This document shows, piece after piece, positions 34,131 through 45,721 of a DNA stretch of 64,000 bases (position 1 is its first letter; the number at the start of each line of letters is the position of its first letter). This DNA is from Sternotherus odoratus (lineage: Eukaryota; Chordata; Testudines; Kinosternidae), in NCBI GenBank assembly GCA_032164245.1, contig JAVMKO010000001.1, positions 291,325,041-291,389,040 on the forward strand, given 5' to 3'. The translations under genes and the position numbers were made by a program. Under the pieces are notes generated by a model. It made no database searches, was not told where the DNA came from, and saw only the letters and a program-made list of their open reading frames with translations.

Positions 34131-35141
34131 TATATATATAAAAGTCAAATGGTGTATGTGTGTATGTATGCGTGTATGTATGTGCACTTACTCCTTCCAC
34201 ACCGTTTGAGCTAGAGACTTGAAATTTGGTACAGTTAGAGGTCTTAGGGTCCTAATCAGGGTAAGAGTCGAAAATTTTTCAAATCTCACCTCTGATGCCC
34301 CCCCAGGGGTGAAATTATTTGAAGGCCAATCACATCAGCTGGGCAGCTGCTGTTCTCTGTGACATAGTTATGATGTCATAATACCCCCCTCCAACGGACC
34401 CCGCATTTGCTCAGCTCTCTGCCCCCTCCCCCCTCCAACGGACCCCGCACTCACTCAGCTCTCTGCCCCCTCCCCACCTCCGACGGACCCGAGTTGGGTT
34501 TGGTCGGAGGGTAAGAGAGGTAGGGGTGTCGGGTTTGGTCGGGGGGTGAGGTGGGGGTGTCGGGTTTGGTCGGGGGGTGAGGTGGGGGTGTCGGGTTTGG
34601 TCGGGGGGTAAGTGAGCCGGGGGTGTCGGGTTTGGTCTGGGGGGTGGGAAGGTGTCGGGGTGGGTGAGGGGTGAGGTTGGGGGTTGGGGTTGGTCTGGGG
34701 TTGTTGGGTTTGGTGGGGGGGTAAGGTGGGGGTGTTGGGTTTGGTTGGGGGGGTGAGGAGGGGGGTTGGGGTTGGTCGAGGGGTAAGTGAGGTGTGGGTG
34801 TCGGGTTTGTTTGTGGTGGTAGGTGGGGTGTCGGGTTTGGTTGGGGGGGAAGTGAGGTGGGTGTGTCAGGTTTGGTCTACGGGGGGTGAGGTGTGGGTGT
34901 TGGTCAGGGGGTGTTGGTAGGGGGTGACGTGGGGGTGTTGGGTTTGGGTGGGGGGGTGAAAATGTGAGTTGGGGTTGGTCGAGGGGTAAGTGCGGTGGGG
35001 GTGTCGGATTTGGTCGGGGGGTGAGGTGGGGTGTCAGTTTTGCTCTCTGCCCCTCCCCCCTCCAACGGACCCCGCACTCGCTCAGCTCTCTGCCCCTCCC
35101 CACCTCCAATGGACCCGAGTAACCCCGGGTATTTTCGCTAG
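34131..35141 (+). mobile_element. Non-autonomous Helitron, array copy 3
   Basis: It follows copy 2's CTAG at once with TATATATATAAAAGTC (the first TC dinucleotide reduced) and ends ACCCGAGTAACCCCGGGT, ATTTTCG and CTAG, followed by T. Its head and length (about 1.01 kb) match copy 1 closely. The interior is the same G-rich minisatellite without the inverted block. Confidence 0.92.
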
Positions 35142-36759
35142 TACCTGATAAAACTGAACTCATGGACAGAATTTTCAGAAGTGCTCAGCACCCAAAGGGG
35201 CACAAAGGGAATTAATGGGTGTTGAGTCCTTTTGAAAGCTTGCCCTAGATTGTGTGGGCTAGGATCTCAAAAAATCTGGCCATCCATGTATATACAGTAG
35301 GAATCATATTACCTCCCCATCTGGTGTGGAACATCACCCCATCAGTACAAAACAGTAAAGAGGAGGAAAAAAAGAACAATAACAAGGAAATGTTTAGAAA
35401 GGCAGTATGCAATCACCTAATTGGAATTTAGCCAGGACATAGGACATCCTGCAATTTGTAATCTTACAAATATAGATGTACTCACATGCATTCAGGATCT
35501 CTACAGAACCTGGCAGCTCAGTGCTCCCTAACACCATAGAGGGAAACTGGATTAGTACTGAAAGGAGAGCACAACTACTGAATCAGCACCACTTCCTGCA
35601 TCGCTTGGGTTTTGAGGTCTCAAGTAGTGAACCTGCTTATGAGACCTGACAAGACTGCAGCTTGAAGTGGTGTGTCATGCCTCTATTTGCTTGCGGTGAA
35701 ATTCATCCCTGCACACAGGGCCAGCACAAGTGCCGCACCATTTAAGCTCTGTTTTGATGGCTTAGGGGAGGTTTAAGGCGTGCAATAGTCCTTGTGCCCA
35801 AAGCCCCAACAAAATCCAACCCTTTGATGAGTCTGGAAACAGTTAAATGAACTGTTTTGTTGTTCTTTGCATTTCTCCTGTGCCTCAGAGTTTCCTGAGG
35901 GTGGAAAGAACAGGAAGCAAAAATGCTGAAGCAGTGACACAGAAAAACTGCTTACTGCACTTGGCTGAAATCAGGTATCGCAGAAAGTCTCCCTTTTCTA
36001 GTGAGCTTTCCAGACCAATGTCATGAGCAAAGAGGTCTGATAGGTGCTTCTCTGCCCCTTTGAAACTCACCCTCCCTAATGCTGCAGGTTCACATTTCCT
36101 TTTCAGATTCCTTATCAAGACAGTATCTCAGTGTTCTAGTCTGGAGTTTCTAGAAGACCCTCCAAGCCCCTTTGGCAAGGTGAAATCAAAGCTGTGTGAA
36201 ACAGACTGATAAGGTGGAGAAGTCATAAGAACTGCAGAAACAAGGGATTTTTTTTAGTTGTTTTGTTTTTTGCAGTAGAAGCCCCAGATAATGGGAAATC
36301 TGCTTACAGTGCAAGACAGAATGCTCGCTGTTGTGTTTGGAGGAGTAGTCTGTATATTCCCCCTAGATCAGAGGTTCCAGGACCCTTTGGGGGGGGGCAC
36401 AGCTGGGGGTGGGGGCTCCACTCCCAGCCTTGTCCCCCACCCCAACTGTGGCCCCAGCCTTGGTCCCCTTACTTCTATCCACATCCCACTCCTGGCCCCG
36501 AGGAGAATTCTTACCCTGTGCAGCAAGGGATCTGTGCAGGGCAGGCCAACTAGCACTTCCAGCCTAATATGTTACCCATTGCAGGGAGAGGAGACACCCA
36601 ACCGAGGTAAAAACTACTATCTGAGAAAATAATTTAATTAGTTCATCCTCCTTTATTTCTCAAGGAGGGCTTTTCCCTATTTTCTGTTGATTTCCTCTAG
36701 GGCTCCCCCTGACCCTAAGCTGTTCTTGCCTCACACCATCAACAGGAGTAGCTTTCATC
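35142..36759. other. Unassigned sequence
   Basis: No gene was recognised. A GC-rich patch at about 36380-36540, beginning near CAGAGGTTCCAGGACCC, may be a decayed hAT fragment, but no paired ends were found. Confidence 0.35.
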
Positions 36760-37162
36760 TATCCCAGATTAGTTGTGGAACCCACAAGGGGACACAGTTC
36801 AAAGAAGTCCACCTTTGTAGCATTTAATCTCAGAAAGGAGAACGACTCAAAAATGTGGTGGCTAGTTAAATGGAAATTAAAAGGAACAGTGACAAGAGCG
36901 AAATGCTTGCAAGCTGCATGGAAACATTTTAAAAACATTATAACAGAGGCTCAAATTAAATGTAGACCCCAAATTAAGAAAAAAACAGTAAGACCACCAA
37001 AAAAATGCCACCGTGGCTGAACAACAGAGCAAAAGAGGCAGTTAGAGACAAAGAGACAGTCTTTAAAAATTAGAAGTCAAATCCTAATGAGGAAAATAGA
37101 AAGGTGCATAAACTCTGGCAAGTCAATGGTAAATGAGCAACTAGCAAAACATTCAACAACTA

Positions 37163-37587
37163 CCGTATTTTTCGCCATATAGGACGCTCCGGCGTATAAG
37201 ACGCCCCCGAGTTTTTAAATAAAAAAGCCGGACACAAAAAAAAAAAAAAAAAAAAAAAACCCACCACCACACACAAAAAGCGCCTCGCTCTCCCGTCCCC
37301 GCCGCGCGGGCGGGCTGCTGGGAGCGCGCCGCTCTCCCGTCCCCGCCGCGCGGGCGGGCGCTCCCAGGGGCCCCGGGGCCCGAGCTGCTCCCGTTCCCTG
37401 CCGGCCCCAACACATGCGGGTGGGCTCGGGGGGGAAGCGCCGCCCCGCCCCGCCCGCCGGGCCACCTGCAGCCGCCCCAGCTCCAGCTGCCCGGTGAGTT
37501 TAATATATTCGGCGTATAAGACGCCCCCCCTAATTTTGAGGCTATTTTTGGGGGTTAAAAAGGCGTCTTATACGCCGAAATATACGG
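37163..37587. mobile_element. TA-target DNA element, 425 bp
   Basis: The ends CCGTATTTTTCG and CGAAATATACGG are inverted repeats flanked by TA (37161-37162 and 37588-37589). GGCGTATAAGACGCC motifs repeat near both ends, giving longer subterminal inverted repeats. The interior has an A run (37238-37259) and a GC-rich, CpG-dense block with two GCTCTCCCGTCCCCGCCGCG copies. This fits a Tc1/mariner-class non-autonomous element. It is inserted in CR1. Confidence 0.9.
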
Positions 37588-38180
37588 TAATAGGAAAAGA
37601 ATTTAAATACATCAGAAGCAGGAAGCCTGCCAAACAGTCAGTGGGGTCACTGGATGATTGAGATGCTAAAGGAGCACTCAAGGAAGACAAGGGCATTGTG
37701 GAGAAGCTAAATGAATTCTTAGCATCCGTCTTCACTGCAGAGGATCTGAGGGAGATCCCCACATCTGAGCCATTTCTTTTTTGATGTCAAATCTGAGGAA
37801 CTGTCCCAGATTGAGGTGTCAATAGGGTATTCGCCTAAGAGTTCTGAAGGGACTCAAATATGAATTTGCAGAACTATTAACAGTGGTATGCAACCTACCA
37901 CTTAAATCAGCTTCTGTGGCAGACGACTGGAGGACAGCTAATGTGATGCCAATTTTTAAAAAGGGCTCCAGAGGCAATGCTCACAATTACAGGCTGGGAA
38001 GCCTAACTTTAGAACAAGACATATTGTTTGAAAGTATAGTAAACTATAGAATTATCCCACACAGACAAACATGATTTTTTTTGGAGAAGAGTCAACATGG
38101 CTTTTGCAAAGGGAAATCCTGCTTCAATCTGTTAAAATTCTTTGAGACGGTCAACATGTGGACACCGTGGATACAGCGTA

Positions 38181-38612
38181 CAGTAAACCCTCAATTTAAC
38201 GGACCTCAATTTAACGGACTTCGGATGCAATGGACAAAATTTCTGAGCAAGTCTGATGCATTCCTGATCCATTTCTGGCGGGCTGACTGCCGGCTCCCGG
38301 CTACCGCCCGGGTCCCAGCAGTGGGCGGGCTGGCTGCCGGCTACCGGCTACCGCCCGGGTCCCAGCAGTGGGCGGGCTGGCTGCTGGCTCCCGGCTACCG
38401 CCCGGGTCCCAGCAGTGGGCGGGCTGGCTGCTGGCTCCCGGCTACCGCCCGGGTCCCGGCAGCAGGCGGGATGCAGAGCTGTCGCCCCGACCATGTGGCG
38501 GGCGGGCTGCTGCTACGACAGCTCATTTTTTTTATTATTATTAAATAACGGACTTTTTGATTTAACGGACACCCCCTCGCCCGAATTAGTCCGTTAAATG
38601 GAGGTTTTACTG
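38181..38612. mobile_element. pogo/Tigger-like element, 432 bp
   Basis: The ends CAGTAAACCCTCAATTTAAC and GTTAAATGGAGGTTTTACTG are inverted repeats with TA on both sides (38179-38180 and 38613-38614). ATTTAACGGAC recurs just inside each end. The middle is a GC-rich tandem repeat with a 47 bp period (about 38277-38470, four units with GCCCGGGTCCC). It has no transposase. A related copy starts at 63722. Confidence 0.92.
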
Positions 38613-39724
38613 TACTTGGATTTTCAGAAAGCCTTTACAAGGTCCCTCACCAAAAGCTCTTAAGCAATCATAGGATTAGAGGGAAGGTCCTCTCATGGAT
38701 CAGTAACTGGTTAAAAGACAGGAAACAAAGGGTAGGAATAAATGGTCAGTTTTCAGAATTTGAAAACAAAGGGTAGGAATAAATGGTCAGTTTTCAGAAT
38801 TTGATTCCCCAGGAGATCTGTACTTAGGCCAGTGCTGTTCAACATATTAATAAATGATTTGGACAAAGTGTTAAACAGTGAAGTGGCAATGTTTGCAGAT
38901 GATACTAAATCATTCAAGGTAGTCAAGTCTAAAGCAGATTGCAAAGAGTTACAAAGGGATCTTACAAAATTGGGTGACTGGGCAACAAAATGGCCGGTGA
39001 AATTCAATGCTGATAAGTGCAGAGTAATGCACATTGGAAAACATAATCCCAGTGATACATGCAAAATGAGGAGATCTAAATTAGCTGTTACCACAATGAA
39101 GAAAATCTTGTAATCATTGTGAATGTTCTTGTGAATGTTCATCTGCTCATGGGCAGCAGCAGTCAAAAAAAATTAACATTAGGAAACATTAGTAAAGGGA
39201 TAGTAATAAGAGAGATACTATCATAATGCCACTATATAAATCCATTATACACCCATACCTTGAATGCTGCAGCCAATTCTGGGCACCCCATCTCAAACAG
39301 GATACATTAGAAATGGAAAAGGTACAAAGAGAAATAAAAATGATTAGGAGTATGGAGCAATTTCCATATGAGGAGAGATTAAAAAGACTGGGACTTTTCA
39401 GCTTGGAAAAGAGATGACTCAGGGCATTTCTACACTACAAATTTAAGTCAACCTAAGATGCATCAATTTACAGTCACCACAGTAATTACTGAGGTTTTTC
39501 ATGTGCACACTACCTCCTTCTGTCGTGGTGTGTGTTCTTACCAGGAGGTGCTTTCACCAGTTTAAGGGGGCAGTGTGGGGGACTGAGAGTCTGGGGTCTC
39601 AGCTCCGCAGGGAGTTCCCTGCTTGAAGTCCAGCTGCTGCCTGGGTTCTCAGCTTCTCTTCCTGCTGGGAACCCAGCTTCTCCCCAGCTCCCCACTGCCC
39701 CCCAGGGCTCCCTCCTCCCTGCCG

Positions 39725-40035
39725 CAGTGGCGTCGCTAGGGTTGGTGTCACCCAGTGCGGAGGCAGCAACCGGGGTGCCCCCCCCTGGGGCTCCCCCCCC
39801 CGGGGCTCCCCGCACGTGCGGAGGCAGCAGCCGGGGCGGGCTCCCCCCCCCCCGGGACTCCCCGCACGGCTCCGGCCGGGACCCTGCTGCCCCCCGCGGC
39901 CGGCCCGGGGCCAGAGGCAGCGCGGGGTGGGCCCGGGGGCGCCCGGCGCCGACAGCCCGAGCCGGGTGTCACCCCTCTGAGAGGGTGTCACCCGGTGTGG
40001 TCCGCACCCCCCGCACCCGCCTAGCTACGCCAGTG
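39725..40035. mobile_element. hAT element, 311 bp, CpG-rich
   Basis: The ends CAGTGGCGTCGCTAGG and CCTAGCTACGCCAGTG are inverted repeats. A perfect 8 bp duplication CCCTGCCG flanks it (39717-39724 and 40036-40043). The interior is very GC-rich and non-coding. Confidence 0.95.
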
Positions 40036-40043
40036 CCCTGCCG

Positions 40044-41166
40044 GGAGCCCATCTGCCCCCCAGAACTCCCAGCTCCCCACTGTTCCCCTGGGAACTCCAC
40101 TGGAAACCTTGTCATTCTCCCCCGCCCCCACCTCTCAGCTCCCAGTTCTCCACTGGGCACGGAGCCAGGAGCACCTGAGCTCCCAGGAGGGAGCTGGATG
40201 GCAATCAGGGTCTCAGTGGGGAGCCTGACTCAGAGCAGGGAGCTGGGGGATGGGAAAACTGGGCTCTAGCTGGAGCCCCTCAAGCATCCCAGGGGACAAC
40301 CTGAGCTGTGAGCCAGGGACATGGTTCACAGCAAGGCACCTACCAGGCTCTCATCAATTTCAGGCTCCAGCACAGAGCTGTTAAATTGAGAACACTGACA
40401 GCCAACAGCCAATGTAAGTAACCTGCAGCATCTGCAAGGCCACCTCATTACCCCAACCAACTACACCAACATAAGCCCTACTCCACTCGTGAAGATGTGG
40501 CTATTGCGCTGGTGTAGTAGGGCACTGTACCAGTGCAAGGACTCACCCCTGCAGCACCTCCTGCTGGTCATCTGGGAATTAGCTCTTCTTGCTCAGAGCA
40601 GCCTCTGGAGGCCAGTGTCTTGTTGTCTGCTGGCCCCATGTCCCTCCCAGACCCCAGTGCCCCCTTTACCAGGGTGCTTTCCCCTGGCAATGCCCCCATA
40701 CTCTGCCTCTGGGTCTCCCCTCCCTGAGGAACCCCCAGCTCTCTAATCCCCACCTTGTCTCAGTTTGGGCTACTGCCAGTCATCATCAAGCCCCCACTCC
40801 TTGGGGCAGACTGCAGTGTAAGAGCCAATCATCATAGGCAAGTGAGTTTGGACCTGCTGCCTTTCCCTACCAGCCCAGTACCTTTTCAGGCCTGTAACCT
40901 GGGGAGTTGCTAGGCTGGAGCACCCCACTTCCTTGCTTATTCCCCCAGCACTGCCCCCACCTCAGGTGCCCTGTCCTGCAGACAGCCAGGCGTTGTTCCT
41001 TCCTAGCCTGGAGAAAGACTGCCTAGGCTCCTGTCTCTCAGTCCTTTCATAAGGGCCTGCTGCAGTCTGATTGAGCTGGCCACACCTGTGGCTGCTTCCC
41101 CAGTCAGTCTAGTGTGGCTGTTTTCCCCAGCCACAACCCTCTGCACCTATTGGTATCCCAGGAGGT
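40044..41166. other. Unassigned GC-rich interior of the large MITE-ended element
   Basis: Contains CTCCCAGCTCC-like low complexity and no recognised family. It could include a decayed LTR (about 40840-41160) but no paired ends were found. Confidence 0.35.
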
Positions 41167-41885
41167 GGGCGGGCCTAAGCCCGCCCATTACTACAGTCCC
41201 TCCCCCAGCCTGGCGGGAGGGACACTAGACCTGGGGCCAACTAAATACGTGGGACAACTAATGAATAAAGGCAGGGAAGTGCGCGAGGGTCACAGGTTAA
41301 AAACGAGGGTACAGGATGGGGACACCGAGCAGAGAACCCCGCACAGCGCTCACTGCTCCTCGTAGCTGTCGAGGGAGCCAGTGGACGCTGCCAAGTGGAA
41401 CTCTGCCCGGATGCGTGAATTGAGGAGTGACCTGAAGTAGGCCCCACAGTCGCACCGTACCCCCTCATCTTGCATCCTCCTCCTGGTGTTGTAGATGGCG
41501 ACTTTGGCAAGCGCCAGGAGGAGGTTGACGAGGAGGTCTCGCGACTTTGTGGGGCCACGGATGGGGTGTCCAAAAAGAAATAGGTGTGGGGAAAAGTGCA
41601 GCCAGAACCTCAATAGGAGGTTCTGGAGGAGCTGGAATAGGGGCTGCAGCCTGGCGCACTCTAGGTAGGCATGCGCCAGGTCCTCCCTCACGCCTCAGAA
41701 GGGACAGGCGTCGGGCATGGGAAGGGACCACGCCAAGTACACGCCCGTGCTCATGGCTCCGTGAAGGAGCCACCAACTAATATCCCCGGCGGACCATGGG
41801 ATCAAGGTGGAATAGAAGCTGGCCCACCGGGGCTGCTCACCCTCGTCCGGTGCACAACCCTCTTCAGGGCTGCTTTAACCCTTTC
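41167..41885 (-). pseudogene. Tx1/L1-type LINE, C-terminal end of ORF2
   Basis: On the minus strand the translation has a Zn-knuckle-like segment, PDACPF followed by a stop and GVREDLAHAYLECARL, then LLLRFWLHFSP, RGPTKSRDLLVNLLLALAK and CDCGAYFRS. This pattern (CPFC...H...C, then a helical C-terminus) is that of L1/Tx1-clade ORF2 C-termini. The stop codon TGA stands where the second Cys of CPFC is expected, so the copy is dead. It starts inside the ORF and ends 3' near a perfect 9 bp stem, TGGGCGGGC...GCCCGCCCA (41167-41188). Confidence 0.75.
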
Positions 41886-42495
41886 CATTACTGGAGCGGC
41901 ATGTATATCAGTGCAAGCAAGGCTGTAGTGTAAATGTTGACATAAGTAGATTGACATAATGTCAACCTAACTTTGTAGTATAGACCAGGACTAAGGGGGG
42001 ATATGCTAGAGGTCTATAAAATCTTGACTGGTGTAGAGAAAGTGAATAATGAAGCGCTATTTACCCCTCCACATAACAGAAGAATCAGGGGTCCCTCCAT
42101 GAAACTAATAGGCATCAGGTTTAAAACAAACAAAAGGAAGTATTTCTTCACACAACACAGTCAACCTGTGGAACCTGTGCCAGCTGATGTTGTGAAGGTA
42201 CACAAAAGGTACACAGAAGTATAACTGGGTTCAAAAAAGAATTAGATAAGTTCATGGAGGGTAGGTCCAGCAATGGCTATTAGCCAAGATGGTCAGGCAT
42301 GCGACCCCATGCTCTGACTGCCCCTAAACCTCTGACTGACAGATGCTGGGACTGATTAATAGGGGATGGATCACTTGATAATTTCCCTGTTCTGTTCATT
42401 CCCTATGAAGCACCTGGCATTGGCCACTGTCAGAAGACAGGATACTGAGCCACATGGACCATTGGTCTGACCCAATATGGCCAATCTTATGTTAC

Positions 42496-43525
42496 CATTT
42501 TCAATAAAGCATTCTTTTTCCTATCCTGTCCTGAATAGTACTGTGCAGTGCTGCTGTTAAACAGGTACCACCTTCCACCCCAGAGGGTCTGCATTTCAGT
42601 GATGGACATTGTGATATCTATGCAGTAAGATATCTATGCAGTAAGATACTATAGGGATCTCTTGGGTATCCTATATACGTGATGTAGTCATTATTAACAC
42701 AATCATTCAACTGGAGCAACATTTCCATTGATTTTGTCACTGTGCAGCCAGGATAACCCTGCTCCTCTGGGCCCAGGGGTGGTATTTTGTTATGTGTTTT
42801 GTTATGTGGTATAGATTTAAGAGTCCATGAACATGAGGTAACGTCTGGAGATGAAGGGTTACAATGAAGACACTTTCAGTGTCTATGCTAGCAAGACCAG
42901 CAACCATTGGCAGGCTGTGCTGGCCAAAGCTATTATAACAAGGAAAATAAATATTATGGCATATAGGCATAATAAGCTGCTTGTGCTTTGAATGGTAGGA
43001 CCATCCAGAAGGAAAACCTACTGGAATAGCTAGAATTCCTAAGGACAGTGAAGACTAAAAGCAAAATGTGGAGAGAAAGACATGCTGAATAACAGGCTAT
43101 GCTCATTCGGAGGGAAGCAGCCAGCATCCTCAGGCTACAGATGGTTCCCATCAAGAGGAATTTTTTTTTAGATTAATTCCAAAACAAGCCCAAGATATAT
43201 TTTTATTTCAGAGTAAGTGAAAAATTACACAGTGTTTCACTGGCTTTCCCTCCATTCTTGGCCTCTGCTCTGACCTGGCAGGAAACCTTACTTCACATTA
43301 GAGACAAGCCCAAGCCAAATCCCCAAATCCAAACACTCCCAACTGCTCAAACTCTGGACTTGAATTCAGATCTGAATTTCACAGTCAGGGCCTCCATCAA
43401 TTCTTAGCAGAACTGGAACCCCCGATCCAGTCACCCCCTCTCACATTTTGGGCCTTGTGTCAGTTTGTCCTTGGCTGGATCCTGGCCCCTAGTAATTCTC
43501 AGCTGGCAGAGCCAGGGGACCCTAA
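42496..43525. other. Unassigned sequence
   Basis: Nothing recognised apart from a short tandem duplication, GATATCTATGCAGTAA, near 42613-42645. Confidence 0.4.
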
Positions 43526-44260
43526 TGTTGATTGCCACGACTCGCAGGTGTGAAAATGCGGGCCTGTTATTTACCAGGTTGCACGCGGCAACTGACTATA
43601 TGGTAAGGGATGCAAGGAAAGTATGGGTCACGACACGAACTGCAGACACACACACACAACTAAAATTAATCAATTTAAAGTTTTATTGGGGATAATTACA
43701 AGGGGTAAGGGAGCAATGTTTTGATTAACTAATAGACTTAATGAAACTTAAAACACACAATGACTAAAATACCTACTAACAATATTTATAAACAAAGATA
43801 CAGCATTTAGTAATAATTGATACTTACAAATACAAACCAACGCATAAACGACCAGCAAACATAGAAGCTCTGTTTGAAACACGCGAGCCGAGAGACTTCG
43901 AGGTGATCAAGCTCGGATACGGGGGTACAGGACAGGATACACAGGATTCGTTTTCTTTTTCCTCTCTCTGCCTGCATATGGCAGGGCAGGCCAGTAAGTA
44001 CCAACTATGACATCACAGTAGTGTCATGTCGGGGAGGCGGGGGGGGGGGGGGGAACTTGTTTGTGTCCGTTTCTGATTGGCACGAGTAATGTTTATACCA
44101 AGTAAAGGAAGCAGGTGCCTAAAAGTCTGGTTTTGCCTTAAGGTGAGGGTCTTGCACATTCTTTCAGAATGCACGCGAAACTGAATGACACAGGGAGAGG
44201 CCAGGGCAAAACTGGTAAGGACAAGTTTTTTTAGGATGCAGATAGTAACTGATCTTAACA
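43526..44260 (-). mobile_element. Solo LTR, 735 bp, minus orientation
   Basis: The ends TGTTGATTGCC and GATCTTAACA give TG...CA. A perfect 5 bp duplication CCTAA flanks it (43521-43525 and 44261-44265). On the minus strand AATAAAAC (about 43683) lies near the expected 3' end. A 15 bp G run is at 44039-44053. No internal region, so a solo LTR. Confidence 0.9.
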
Positions 44261-44265
44261 CCTAA

Positions 44266-44547
44266 GAGACAGTTTCAGATGGCATAATTCAGAGCAATTC
44301 TTAGAGTGCTCTAGATCATGCCAGCACCATGTTGGCCCCCACCCGGCTCCAAGATCAAGGGAATAGCAAGCTGTCTTAAAGCTGCTTTCCCCACTCTCCT
44401 ACCCTAGATATGATGCCAAATCTAGCTCAGCTAGACCCAGGAATCTGTGTCCTTTCTCCCAGTTCAACTACCCATGAATTTTGAGGGAGGGAGTGGTGAA
44501 TCTGGAAATCCAAACTCAAAATTGGATCCAGGATGAAAGAATTCTTC
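44266..44547. other. Unassigned sequence
   Basis: Nothing recognised. Confidence 0.3.
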
Positions 44548-44670
44548 AGTCGACCTAGCACTGTCTATGTTGGTGGTTAGGTCGGCTTAACTACATCAGA
44601 GGTGGAGATTTTTCACACTCTTGAGCCACGTTGCTGGGTCAACCTAAACTTCTAGTGTAGACCTGGCCTA
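44548..44670. mobile_element. Partial GTCTACACT-type MITE
   Basis: It contains GGAGATTTTTCACACTCTTG and ends TAGTGTAGACCTGGCC, both also present in the full copy at 50157-50437. The left end is missing. Confidence 0.65.
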
Positions 44671-44737
44671 TGTTTATGTGGACATATCATTACACAGCTA
44701 CTCTTTACCTAAATAATGCTTCGGTCAAAGAGTCTGA

Positions 44738-45036
44738 GGCTGGATCTACCGGATTCACTAGGATGATTAAAAGTTAGCGACATCACAGGGGGTGAGAAAA
44801 ATCCAGTCCCCTGAGCGGCGTAGTTAAGCCGACCCAACCCCTGGGTGTAGACAGTGCTAGGTCGATGGAAGAATTCTTCCATCAACCCAGCTACTGCCTC
44901 TTGGGGAGCTGAATTAACTACAGAGACATGAAACCCATTCATGTCTCTGTAGCGAGCGGCTGTGCTGAAGCTCTATAGCTGCACAGGGGCAGCGCTACAG
45001 GTTTGCCACTGTAGTGGTTTAAGTGTAGACATAGCC
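44738..45036. mobile_element. MITE, 299 bp, GTCTACACT family
   Basis: The ends GGCTGGATCTACC and AAGTGTAGACATAGCC are inverted repeats, flanked by TGA on both sides (44735-44737 and 45037-45039). Internal blocks (GGTCGATGGAAGAATTCTTC) occur in other turtle-type MITEs. Non-coding. Confidence 0.75.
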
Positions 45037-45604
45037 TGAGGCAGGGAAACCTGTGTGTAATGGCTTCCGAAAGCCTCCACTTTCAGCGGGACAGAGCTCT
45101 GGGAGGACAGAACCATTTGGTATCTCCCACTGACACTACACTTCATTAAGGGTAGTTTAAGCAGCGAATTTGGCCATATGTCCTTATGGGGGAGAAAGGG
45201 CTCTACTAATTTGTATCTTTGAGACACAGCCCTTCATTGGAGGGCAGTGCAGAGCCACGCCAAACCAAGCAAGAGGTCTGGCAGGCATGGTGCCTGGAAG
45301 AAGCGCTATTACTACTCTCTGCAGTCAGCCATCTCTGCAGGCTGACAAAGGTTTGTGCGGGCCCATTGATTCTTGGCCTTCACTATTTTGAGGGGGGAGT
45401 CTAGCGTTGGGAGCAGTACAGTCACGGAGTGGTTGTTGTGCTCCCTGAGCAAAAACAGTCATTGTCTGTACAGCCTGTATTGGGTGCGGGTCGGGGAGAG
45501 GGGTGACTTGTGCCCTCTCTCGGCCCCTTGCACATGCCAGGCATTTCCTAGCCCGTAATAGCTTATTTCTAAAGCGAAGTGCCAACCAGACACACAATAT
45601 ATAT
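45037..45604. other. Unassigned sequence
   Basis: Nothing recognised between the MITE and the small retroposon copy. Confidence 0.3.
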
Positions 45605-45721
45605 GTGGGTATTAGCCCACGAAAGCTTATGCTTCAAAACTTTATAGTTAGTCTTTAAGGTGCCACAGGACTTTGTTACCTCTGCTATTCCAGACTAACA
45701 CGGCTACCTCTCTGATTCTTG
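45605..45721 (+). mobile_element. Second copy of the 137 bp retroposon, left-truncated
   Basis: It contains GTGGGTATTAGCCCAC, then GAAAGCTTATGC and CAGACTAACACGGCTACC, as at 12838-12974, but lacks the first 20 or so bases (including CATCCGACGAA). It follows AATATATATGTGG-type AT sequence. Left truncation supports a retrotransposed origin. Confidence 0.8.

Larger units (their letters stand above)
39420..41989. mobile_element. Large MITE-ended element carrying other insertions
   Basis: The ends CAGGGCATTTCTACACTAC and TTTGTAGTATAGACCAGG are imperfect inverted repeats, flanked by ACT on both sides (39417-39419 and 41990-41992) and by continuous CR1. Inside are a hAT (39725-40035) and a Tx1-type LINE (41167-41885), plus about 1.3 kb of GC-rich unassigned sequence. 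The 3 bp duplication suggests a PIF/Harbinger-type element, by inference. Confidence 0.8.
36760..42495 (+). mobile_element. CR1 LINE broken by three insertions
   Basis: CR1 pieces occur at 36760-37162, 37588-38180, 38613-39419 and 41990-42495. The reverse transcriptase region is recognisable, with FADDTKSF at 38892-38915 (both catalytic Asp present) and VKFNADKCRVMHIGK. The frame 38832-39113 is open for 93 codons. The 3' end contains GGCATTGGCCACTGTCAGAA, a standard CR1 3' UTR block. Stops and a 39-40 bp tandem duplication near 38724-38803 show that it is not functional. Confidence 0.9.

Noticed and set aside
38832..39113. Functional reverse transcriptase gene
   Set aside because: The FADD motif is intact, but the frame covers only part of the CR1 domain and the rest is broken by stops and insertions.
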